Assembly: GCA_030429565.1 (NCBI GenBank)
Contig: JAUIFE010000011.1
Location: forward strand, 124,001-188,000
Source of the DNA: Holophagae bacterium
GTDB taxonomy: Bacteria; Acidobacteriota; Holophagae; Acanthopleuribacterales; Acanthopleuribacteraceae
Direction of reading: 5' to 3'
Length of the DNA: 64,000 nucleotides
Of the stretch, positions 33,927 through 41,374 are shown in pieces. Each line of letters opens with the position of its first letter. Positions within the stretch are counted from its first letter, which is position 1. The notes under the pieces were generated by a model, which was given only the letters and a program-made list of their open reading frames with translations, made no database searches and was not told the origin of the DNA. The translations under genes were made by a program, and so were the position numbers.

Positions 33927-36278
33927 TTAGTCCTCCCTGTCAGGTCCCTGGGACTGCCGGCGTCGTTCGCCCACGACCGGTCGCGGCGGCGTAAAACTCA
34001 TCAGCCCGTGCAAGGTTTGCTGGGCTTGGTCGCGAATCGGATGGTTGGCGGGCGCGTGTTCCAGAAGGCTGCGCCACAACATCAAGGCTTGTTCCTGGTG
34101 AATAAAGGCCAACTGGGCATAGGGTGAAAGGAACTGGGCGTCGCGCGCCAGCGCCTGCTCGAAACAGGCACCCGCGCCGCGTACATCACCTTCATTGAGC
34201 AGGTGCAGTGCTTCGTTAAACCACGGCAACGCGTCTTGGGGATGGGCCTCGCGGTACTTCTTGTTGGCGATATAATAGGCGTTGACCTTTGCTTGGACGC
34301 GGGTATCGCTTTTGAGGAAACCGTAGTGCTGAATGGGAATGCCGCTCGGTTGGATGTTGGCGTGCTCGAGGCGGTTCAGCGATTGTTCGATGGTTTCATG
34401 GACCGGGCGGGTGTAATAGATTTCGGGCAGATTACGGAAGAGGCGAAGCGCCAGGGTGTGGACCGGCGGATCGTCCTTTTGGTGGTTGGCCACCTCAAAC
34501 GAGTAAGCGTGGGGTTCCGGGTCGTCGAGTAAGCGCTGCAGTTGGGTATAGAAACCTCGGTCAATCACCTCGTCGGGATCCATCGCCAGGATCCAGGGTT
34601 GGTTGGTCATTTTCTTGGCGCGATTGCGGGCTTCGTCCAGTTGAAGACCGTCCATGGCGAAGGATTCGACCTTATCGGTAAAACGTTTGGCGATGGCGAC
34701 GGTGTCGTCGCTGCTGCCGGTATCAACCACACAGATTTCGTCGACGAACGCTTGCCACTCGTCCAGGAAGCCTTCCAGCCGCTCGGCTTCATTTTTGGTG
34801 ATCAGGCACAGGGCTAAACCTTGACGTGGCTGATAGCGGCGTAAGGAAACGGTGGCGCTGATCAGGTGATCGTAAGTCGTGTTGCCAACCAGGTCGGCGC
34901 GCGGGTTTTTGTCGATGCCGCGGTAGAAGTTGTATTTGGCGCGGCGCAGCGCTTCGCTGTCGTAGCCCAGGTGGCGCACGCGAATATTGGTGAAGCGGCG
35001 CGCCCCTGCCGCGAATTGGGGAATGTTGCCACAGTGCAAGCCTTCGGGCGTGCCGTCGACAATGCGTTGGTTGGGCTGGACGCGGTACATGCGATAGCCG
35101 GACATGGTGCCGAAGATACCGTCGGCGCGAAACCAATGGTGGTCGGGATCCCAAAAGGTGTACCAATGAAAACCCAGCACTTTGACGTGGGGATTATTGA
35201 GGGTCATGAGGGTTTGCGCACGGGCTCGATCCATTTCAAAAATTTCATCGGCGTCGATGGAAATAATCCAGTCGGCGTCCAGCGACACGGCTTTTTCCAG
35301 AATGCGGTTGCGGTCGCGGCGTTCGTCGAAGGGCAGGTCTTGATACTCGTAATGGGTCACCGCCGGGTGGTTGCGCAACAGATCACTGGTGCCGTCGGTG
35401 GACCCATCGTCGAGCACGACAATCGCATCGGCGAATTTGGCCGTTGCGTCCAGGCTTGCCTCAATGAAGTCACGGGCGTTTTTGACGCGGTAGGCCGCCA
35501 CCAGCTTCGGTTGTTGCGGGCGCCGTTCGCGCCACTTTTGCGAAAACGCGGGGCGGTTGGCCAGGCCCGCGTTCATGTCGGGCCGGTAACGGCGGAAAGT
35601 GGCGCCGCCCTCGTGGTACACAAAGGTATCGGTGGCAATCACACAGGCAAAACCGCGTTCTTCGGCGCGCAACACCCAATCGTTGTCGTCGAACCCGCCC
35701 GGGCTGAAGCGTTCGTCAAGGCCGCCGACCGTTTCGTAAAAAGGGCGTGTGGTCATTAGGCAAAAGCCCGACAAAAACCAGGTGCGTTGCCAATAACGGG
35801 CTTGTTGCTCGCGCCAGTCGGCGGCGTACGCGTTGACCGTCGCCCAGTCGGTGGCCTGCGGACCCGCCACGCACTGACTGCCGGCGACCGCGTTGCTTAC
35901 CGGTCCCACCAAACCAACCGGAGCTGTCAAGCGCAGCTCGCGACCGGCCTCGTCCAAACAGGTGTGCAGTCCCTCAAGCCAGCCTTCGGGCAGCAGCGTA
36001 TCGTTGTTGAGCAAAACCAGGTACTCGCCGCCGGCGACGGCTAAGCCGCGGTTGGCGGCAACGCACCAGCCGGTATTTTCCTGTTGCGGCAAAACCTTTA
36101 TGCGCGCGTCGCGCTCGGCGATTTCGGCTAAATAGCCCAGGGTTCCGTCCTGGGAGCCGTTGTCGACCACCAGAATTTCGGCATCATGGGGCGTGGTTTT
36201 TTGCAGGGACGTCAAGCAACCGATGGTTTGCACCAAGTTGTTGTGGGTCACCACAATGATTGAATAACATACGGGCAT
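33927..36278 (-). CDS. Protein with three GT2 glycosyltransferase modules
   Basis: 783 residues with GAGG before the ATG. Module 1 (1-250) starts YSIIVVTHNNLVQTIGCLTSL and has the metal-binding LLNNDTLLPEG. Module 2 (about 255-460) has VVLDDGSTDGT and ISIDADEIFEMD. Module 3 (about 480-690) has LCLITKNEAERLEGFLDEW, VVDTGSSDDT and LAMDPDEVIDRG. The last 90 residues form TPR-like helices (WFNEALHLLNEGDVRGAGACFEQAL). All three have their DxD-type acidic motifs, so a soluble multi-step glycosyltransferase is likely, adding several sugars to a glycan or protein. It sits inside the vgrG island between unknown genes and TIGR02270, an uncommon place for such an enzyme. Confidence 0.85.
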   Translation of the reverse strand: MPVCYSIIVVTHNNLVQTIGCLTSLQKTTPHDAEILVVDNGSQDGTLGYLAEIAERDARIKVLPQQENTGWCVAANRGLAVAGGEYLVLLNNDTLLPEGWLEGLHTCLDEAGRELRLTAPVGLVGPVSNAVAGSQCVAGPQATDWATVNAYAADWREQQARYWQRTWFLSGFCLMTTRPFYETVGGLDERFSPGGFDDNDWVLRAEERGFACVIATDTFVYHEGGATFRRYRPDMNAGLANRPAFSQKWRERRPQQPKLVAAYRVKNARDFIEASLDATAKFADAIVVLDDGSTDGTSDLLRNHPAVTHYEYQDLPFDERRDRNRILEKAVSLDADWIISIDADEIFEMDRARAQTLMTLNNPHVKVLGFHWYTFWDPDHHWFRADGIFGTMSGYRMYRVQPNQRIVDGTPEGLHCGNIPQFAAGARRFTNIRVRHLGYDSEALRRAKYNFYRGIDKNPRADLVGNTTYDHLISATVSLRRYQPRQGLALCLITKNEAERLEGFLDEWQAFVDEICVVDTGSSDDTVAIAKRFTDKVESFAMDGLQLDEARNRAKKMTNQPWILAMDPDEVIDRGFYTQLQRLLDDPEPHAYSFEVANHQKDDPPVHTLALRLFRNLPEIYYTRPVHETIEQSLNRLEHANIQPSGIPIQHYGFLKSDTRVQAKVNAYYIANKKYREAHPQDALPWFNEALHLLNEGDVRGAGACFEQALARDAQFLSPYAQLAFIHQEQALMLWRSLLEHAPANHPIRDQAQQTLHGLMSFTPPRPVVGERRRQSQGPDRED

Positions 36279-36293
36279 AACGACCTCGTCGCG

Positions 36294-36716
36294 TTAACTT
36301 TCGAAGCGAACATAAAGGGCATTGGAAACGAATTGTCGTGAGGACGCGTGCAGCATGAATCCGTATTCGGGGGCGGCCACCGCCAGCAACGGCGCCAGGT
36401 CAAAGTGGCACCACGCCGCCCATTGGTCGCCCATATCTTGAATGTCGTCGTCGAACACGCGTTTCTTGGCAAACAAGTGGAAACTCGTTGGTGTTTGCGT
36501 GTGAATTTCGACCGTATGCAGAAATAAACCGTCCAGGAAACGGCGGCGATCCGGTGGGGCGTCTTGTTTGGGCTCACGCAAACAGATGTAGACAATGGGC
36601 TTGTGCGATCCGCTGCGACGGTAGGGATTGTTGGGTAGTGCCAAGGCTAAGCCTGGTTGACTCAGGACCGGCGAACTTGCGTGTCGTCCCATTTCGATGG
36701 GTGTCGTTTGCATCAT
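36294..36716 (-). CDS. Unknown protein of the vgrG island
   Basis: 140 residues; AAGGG precedes the double ATG at 36716. I do not recognise the family. The sequence is soluble with no signal peptide or membrane segment, and contains PIVYICLREPKQDAPPDRRR and a C-terminal LLAVAAPEYGFMLHASSR. It lies 15 bases before the glycosyltransferase start and 12 bases after the gene at 36729, so it is cotranscribed with both. It could be an adaptor, an immunity protein for the metallopeptidase upstream, or a carrier; none is shown. Confidence 0.65.
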   Translation of the reverse strand: MMQTTPIEMGRHASSPVLSQPGLALALPNNPYRRSGSHKPIVYICLREPKQDAPPDRRRFLDGLFLHTVEIHTQTPTSFHLFAKKRVFDDDIQDMGDQWAAWCHFDLAPLLAVAAPEYGFMLHASSRQFVSNALYVRFES

Positions 36717-36728
36717 GGTGTCCCTTCT

Positions 36729-37232
36729 TTAATAAACCACGGCTTGTAAGCCCAATAAATCGATGCCCACCGCATTGGACACCGCATTTTCCAAGGACGC
36801 GTGCAAAAACAAGCTGGGCGCTTGGCCGGGGTAGGGCGTGCGGCAGGCCAGGGTCGTGTTGATCCAACCGCCGTGGAAGCCGCCCTTCAGTGGCGGGGTT
36901 AACGAGGGCGGTGGAAACGGGGGTTCGGCCTTGAGATTGGCCTGGTTCTCCTCTTCGCGTGGCAACCGCTCCAAATCGTTAAAGGTCCGGCAGGAGAAGA
37001 CACGGCCGGCGCCGGGGTCGCACACAAACAAGGTAAAGGCTTCAATTAACTTGTGATAACGATCCCCGATAAAACCTGGCACCATGGCGCTCAGGTGTAC
37101 GTCGAAACGCGCGACGCCGTCGCTGTAGCGAATGTTGGCCGCCGTCACCGCGATTAGTTGCGTGCCCACCTCGAGTTTGGGTGAGATCGGCAGTTCGTTG
37201 TAGTCGAAAATGATGGGATCCTCGAATGCCAT
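36729..37232 (-). CDS. Unknown protein of the vgrG island
   Basis: 167 residues, AGGAC before the ATG. Not recognised. It is soluble, with a Pro-rich loop (PPFPPPSLTPPLKGGFHGGW) in the middle that resembles a flexible binding segment, and no export signal. Its start lies nine bases after the stop of the metallopeptidase gene, the usual place for an immunity or chaperone gene of a T6SS effector. That role is inference only. Confidence 0.65.
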   Translation of the reverse strand: MAFEDPIIFDYNELPISPKLEVGTQLIAVTAANIRYSDGVARFDVHLSAMVPGFIGDRYHKLIEAFTLFVCDPGAGRVFSCRTFNDLERLPREEENQANLKAEPPFPPPSLTPPLKGGFHGGWINTTLACRTPYPGQAPSLFLHASLENAVSNAVGIDLLGLQAVVY

Positions 37233-37241
37233 ACAGCCGTC

Positions 37242-38609
37242 CTATCCGAAATAGTTCCAAAACTTTGCGTTCATTGATGCCGTGTCTAGTTTGACCCGCT
37301 TGAGACGTGGCTCACAGTGGCTGGGACAAAATTTACCCTTGGGATCGACGTGCGACTCACCGCTCCAGTACATCGTGCACAGGTTGCCCGCGCCGCCGTA
37401 ACGGTATCGTTGACCGGAAGTCAGGCCGGGTGGTGCCGCACCCAACACCGCGTTGGTATGGCAGTGTGGGCCGCGACCGCCGTACACATCGGTGTGCCAG
37501 CGCGGGTTGTGCTCGTCGCAAAGGGACGCACCGTTCGTGTCCCAACGCGGTTCTTTCTCCACCGCCTGATTGAGGCCGTGGCCGACCTCGTGGGTAAAGG
37601 TCTGGAGCACTTCGGTCAGCCCGTCTTTGGTGCGCACCAAACAAAAATTGCAGAAGCTGTAACCCATGATCGGGTGTAAGCGCACAACCGTGTAGCGCAT
37701 TTCGTAGGTGTTGGCCGCCGTCGCCAAGTGGTTGGTCAAGCCCGGCACCGTCGAAAAGTCCCAGCGCACCACGCTGTTGTGGCGCGTATTGGTCGGCAGC
37801 GAAAACTGCGGAATGACGTTGGTCCAGGGTTTGCCCGGCCAGCGTACCTGACCTTGGGAGATCCAAGCTGTTGCGTTGCCCGGATCCGTGAACATTGGAT
37901 GGTGGTACACGGTGGAACCAACGACCGCACGCCGGCCGAGTTCCTGGCGCGCTACCTGCGAGGTTTTGTAAATGTCCGGTGCTACCAAGATCGCGACATT
38001 GTACGGTTTGTTGGTTAAGGTGCCCGCACCCGACGGCGCTAAGTCGATCACCCCGTTGGGGGCGCCCGCCATAAATGGAAACGACAAACCCGGGTTGCGC
38101 ACGATCGTGCCGTCGACCTTGGCCACGACCGTTAAGGCCGCTGTTTTGGTGGTGTTTTCCAGCTCAACATAACCCAGCTTAAAGGCGTCTTGGAAATCAT
38201 TTTCCAGCGCGTTGAAAAAGTTGAGCGAGTTGTTGCCGACGTAGAACACCGTGTAGTAGATCTTGCGCCATGTCTCAAAAATGTCCGTGCTGACCGAGTT
38301 GGCGCGGTCCCCTTTTTTGGCTGCTTTCACCACCCAGCGGTCACCGCCGACATGCGGAAAAATGACCTCATTTTCAAAGAAACCCGAGGGCTGGATCACC
38401 GTTTCCGCATTGCGTACACGGGCGCGCTGTGCTTGGGAGAGGTAGATTTCATCCGTGTTGGTCGCCCAACCCGGTTCGACCCACCACTCGACGCGGTCAC
38501 CGTTGCCCACGTTGGGTATGTTGTTCGGGCGCAACTTAAGCGTGCGGGTGGTGCCGTGAATATTGGTGACGCCGGACGGCAGGTTGACGTACTGTTTGAT
38601 AATGGCCAT
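37242..38609 (-). CDS. Putative zinc metallopeptidase, candidate T6SS effector
   Basis: 455 residues, GAGG before the ATG, no signal peptide. FTHEVGHGLNQ at residues 338-348 is an HExxH zinc motif with His340, Glu341 and His344; a third ligand could be one of the His in PRWHTD or GPHCHTN about 28-45 residues later. The C-terminal third has seven or more Cys (for example SFCNFC, GKFCPSHC), suggesting disulfides or a second metal site. The N-terminal 330 residues are beta-rich and not recognised. Lack of a signal peptide and its place behind a PAAR-like gene and VgrG fit delivery by type VI secretion. Family and target are unknown. Confidence 0.75.
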   Translation of the reverse strand: MAIIKQYVNLPSGVTNIHGTTRTLKLRPNNIPNVGNGDRVEWWVEPGWATNTDEIYLSQAQRARVRNAETVIQPSGFFENEVIFPHVGGDRWVVKAAKKGDRANSVSTDIFETWRKIYYTVFYVGNNSLNFFNALENDFQDAFKLGYVELENTTKTAALTVVAKVDGTIVRNPGLSFPFMAGAPNGVIDLAPSGAGTLTNKPYNVAILVAPDIYKTSQVARQELGRRAVVGSTVYHHPMFTDPGNATAWISQGQVRWPGKPWTNVIPQFSLPTNTRHNSVVRWDFSTVPGLTNHLATAANTYEMRYTVVRLHPIMGYSFCNFCLVRTKDGLTEVLQTFTHEVGHGLNQAVEKEPRWDTNGASLCDEHNPRWHTDVYGGRGPHCHTNAVLGAAPPGLTSGQRYRYGGAGNLCTMYWSGESHVDPKGKFCPSHCEPRLKRVKLDTASMNAKFWNYFG

Positions 38610-38663
38610 TAAAACATGCCTCGGTGCAAAACGGTGTCTTGCTTTGTTTGCAAACGATTGTTG

Positions 38664-39146
38664 TTATTCGACTTCGATTTTGGTTGGGGCCCAGGGTTTG
38701 GGGTTTTCCGGCGGGTCGGGGAACAGCGGGATCACAATTAAGGGCGGCTGGATTAAGGGGGCGGGCGGTGTATTTTTGCTGTTATGCAGCATCAGGTCAA
38801 AGGCCCGTGTGACCCCTTTGCCTTCGGCTTTGACATCAAACGAATAGGTGACAAATTCGGCCTTACTCATTTGCGTGCCCGAGGCTACGCCTTTGTTGAC
38901 GCCGGGCTCGTCACCTGTGCTGCGACTAAAGGTCGAGGTTTGAATGCAAATCGCGTTGCCGTCGGCTTTGACCTTTTTGGCCGTTTTCGAACTGTCACTC
39001 GACATGGCGATGTTGGGGTAGGGGATTGGGACCGGGTTGGGCGCCGGCGGTGCCGGCGTTAGGCAAACATCGGGGAACACAAAGGCAATGCCGTTGCTGC
39101 CCTTATGGACCACTGAAAGAAAATTGGCACCGACGGTGACCGGCAT
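38664..39146 (-). CDS. DUF4150 PAAR-like protein
   Basis: 160 residues with GGAGG before the ATG. It opens VTVGANFLSVVHKGSNGIAF and continues VFPDVCLTP and PVPIPYPNIAMSSD, the features of DUF4150, a PAAR-like domain thought to cap the VgrG spike and carry effectors. After about residue 105 a short tail follows, not an obvious toxin, so the effector is probably the separate gene 54 bases downstream (37242-38609). Confidence 0.9.
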   Translation of the reverse strand: MPVTVGANFLSVVHKGSNGIAFVFPDVCLTPAPPAPNPVPIPYPNIAMSSDSSKTAKKVKADGNAICIQTSTFSRSTGDEPGVNKGVASGTQMSKAEFVTYSFDVKAEGKGVTRAFDLMLHNSKNTPPAPLIQPPLIVIPLFPDPPENPKPWAPTKIEVE

Positions 39147-39179
39147 GGTTCGCCTCCGAAAAAACTATAGGGTTTTGGT

Positions 39180-40253
39180 TTAAGCAAATCCGAATTGGGC
39201 GAGCACCAAACTCGCGCGGTGTGCGTCTTGACCCAGCGCGGTGAGCACTGCCGCCGATTCCGGGGCATAACCGCGACCCAGGGCAAAGGCCGCCAGGGTG
39301 AAACCGATGCCGGCCGCCGCCACGCCCGTGTGACCCAGGCTCTCGGCCGGACACCACATGTGGCGCAAGGGGAGTTTCGCTTGAATGCGACTCAAACAGG
39401 CGCCCCATTCACGGGCGAGACGCGACTCACCGTTGAAATTGGTAACGACCCAGCCTGGTAACGTGCCGTCCTCACATTGGTCGGCGCAGTGCGACAACGC
39501 CCCCCACAAACCTTCGCCTTGCGTCGCGTCGGCCGAGGTCGGTGGATGCGGCTCTTCGGCCTCGCCCTGCGCTGTCACCACGGCATGAATTTCCGCGCCC
39601 CGTGCTTGGGCCCGTGCCAACGCTTCTACGTATACCGCCGTCGCCCCTTCGCCAGGAATAAAGCCGTCCAAGTTGCGCGCCGATTTGATGCGGCCCGCGT
39701 CATCGAGGGCGTTGAGTTTGGCCGATTCAAGCAGCGAATCCGCCGCCACCAAAATACAGCCTGGCAACTTTTGTTCGTAGATAAAGTGGCGCACGTGGTG
39801 CAAAGCCGCCGCGAAACCTGCTTCGCTGCCAATGAACGATTGGGGGGCGGCATGGAATTGCAACCCGGTTTCTTCGGCAATCACCGCTGTTAAGTGGTGC
39901 GGGTTTTCTTCCGGCAAGACCGGCACCACCACCGTGCCGGCTAAGTCGCGGCGGGTGAGGCGTGTGTGCTGCAGTAAATCGTTGATGGCCGCGATCGCCA
40001 AGGCGTCCACGCGCTGGGTGCCCCCTTCCGCGTTGACCGTTGGGACGCGACTCCATACCAGCGGTTGCGGTTGGGCGAGTTCTTCGCCGGACGCGCGGCA
40101 ATAGAAGTCTTCCGTCTCCTGGAAACGCGAGATCCCGGCACAAAAAGACGCAAAACACTGGTTGGCGCTGAGGCCGATCGGCGTAACCAAACCGAGGCCG
40201 GTGACGGCGAGGGTGTGCTCGGGTGGGCTTGTGTTGTGATTTGAGTGAGGCAT
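39180..40253 (-). CDS. Degenerate beta-ketoacyl synthase-like protein
   Basis: 357 residues with the thiolase fold of ketosynthases: LAVTGLGLVTPIGLSANQCF at the start, GFIPGEGATAVYVEALARAQARGAEI in the middle and ESLGHTGVAAAG near the end. The catalytic Cys is missing: the expected AC-x-SG loop reads FIGSEAGF. The first catalytic His (HGTxT) is also gone, replaced by FNGESRL. Only the second His remains. It therefore cannot condense acyl chains in the usual way and may be a structural or binding protein. Such ketosynthase-like genes occur beside DUF2169 genes in T6SS loci. Confidence 0.75.
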   Translation of the reverse strand: MPHSNHNTSPPEHTLAVTGLGLVTPIGLSANQCFASFCAGISRFQETEDFYCRASGEELAQPQPLVWSRVPTVNAEGGTQRVDALAIAAINDLLQHTRLTRRDLAGTVVVPVLPEENPHHLTAVIAEETGLQFHAAPQSFIGSEAGFAAALHHVRHFIYEQKLPGCILVAADSLLESAKLNALDDAGRIKSARNLDGFIPGEGATAVYVEALARAQARGAEIHAVVTAQGEAEEPHPPTSADATQGEGLWGALSHCADQCEDGTLPGWVVTNFNGESRLAREWGACLSRIQAKLPLRHMWCPAESLGHTGVAAAGIGFTLAAFALGRGYAPESAAVLTALGQDAHRASLVLAQFGFA

Positions 40254-40266
40254 GGTTTGGCTCGTT

Positions 40267-41283
40267 TTAGCGTGGGCTCACGCGGATTTCTTTCACCTGG
40301 TGTAAACGGTTGTGGATGTCGCATTCGCCGCGCCAGATTTGGGTGACCTGTTGTGCGTCGGCGTCGAGCACAACGGTGTCGAGGTGAAGGTCAAGTTGCG
40401 TTTCGTGACCGGCGACTTGAACGCGCGCACGTGGTGATTCGCCTGGCAGTTGGAATCGCCAACTGCCGCCTTCCGCGAGAACATTGGCGACCGCTACGGC
40501 TTCGTCGCCACGCAAGTGGCCCGCGGCAATCAGGTCGGGATGCGCACTGTTGTGGTAGCGTGGGTCGAAGTCTTCCGGCAACAACGGGGCGCGCTTTGAT
40601 TGCCAGGCCTCGTCGTAGGTGCCTGCCAGACGCGCACGTGGTGACCAGTCGCGTGCAATCGTGCCGAAACCGGCCGGCGCCGGTCGGTCGCCCACGTGGT
40701 GGATCAGCGCGGCCGGGTCTTCCAGGTTGGGCAAGGGCGAACCCAGAATCGGCAGCGTCGAACGTTTGGCGCGAAAGCCTACGCCCACCGGGTTGCGTCG
40801 TTCGGCTTCCCAGTGGTCGCGGTTATCGGGGCTTTGATCGCAGCCGCCAAAGGCGCGCTCATACCGAAGCGGCATTTGCCGAAAGGGGATCGGGTCGCTT
40901 GGTTTGAAGCCGGTCAGGCCGTCCTCCCAGACGCGGTCCCCAAAAACCGATACCCTTTTGCTAAGCGGCCCAATTTCAAGGTGAACGTCCAGGTGGGCTA
41001 CCAGCCGTTGGTCTTTGCATTGGGCCGTCCCCAGCAGGACGACATCGGTATTGGGTTTGGCTGGGATCATTTCGGTTTCCCATTGAATGCTTGAGGTGCC
41101 GATTTCATCGAAGAAGGTGTCACAGCCACGCAGTGCCGGTTGTTCTTCCAGCGCGGTCAGCCCTTGTTCCGCGTTGACCGCAAAGACCGCCTTAACGATG
41201 ACCAACAAGCGGTCACGGCCCGCGCCGTCGCCGTATACCAGACGATCACAGGTGAACGGCGTTTCGTTGCGCAATTCCATCAC
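40267..41283 (-). CDS. DUF2169 family T6SS accessory protein
   Basis: 338 residues, starting GTG-ATG behind AGGAGG; the GTG at 41283 has the better spacing, so ATG at 41280 is the alternative. It matches DUF2169: N-terminal ELRNETPFTC, then VVIVKAVF-like VIVKAVFAVN, and later PLRYERAFGG and NPVGVGF. Members are taken as chaperones or adaptors that load PAAR-type effectors on VgrG. It lies 91 bases after VgrG, upstream of the ketosynthase-like and DUF4150 genes. Confidence 0.85.
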   Translation of the reverse strand: MMELRNETPFTCDRLVYGDGAGRDRLLVIVKAVFAVNAEQGLTALEEQPALRGCDTFFDEIGTSSIQWETEMIPAKPNTDVVLLGTAQCKDQRLVAHLDVHLEIGPLSKRVSVFGDRVWEDGLTGFKPSDPIPFRQMPLRYERAFGGCDQSPDNRDHWEAERRNPVGVGFRAKRSTLPILGSPLPNLEDPAALIHHVGDRPAPAGFGTIARDWSPRARLAGTYDEAWQSKRAPLLPEDFDPRYHNSAHPDLIAAGHLRGDEAVAVANVLAEGGSWRFQLPGESPRARVQVAGHETQLDLHLDTVVLDADAQQVTQIWRGECDIHNRLHQVKEIRVSPR

Positions 41284-41374
41284 GGTGTGACCTCCTGGTT
41301 GAGCGGTCTGCCGGAGAAGGGTTGCTTTGGGTTTTTGCGTGGGGATCCGTGCATGGTGAACCTTCGCTACGGGT

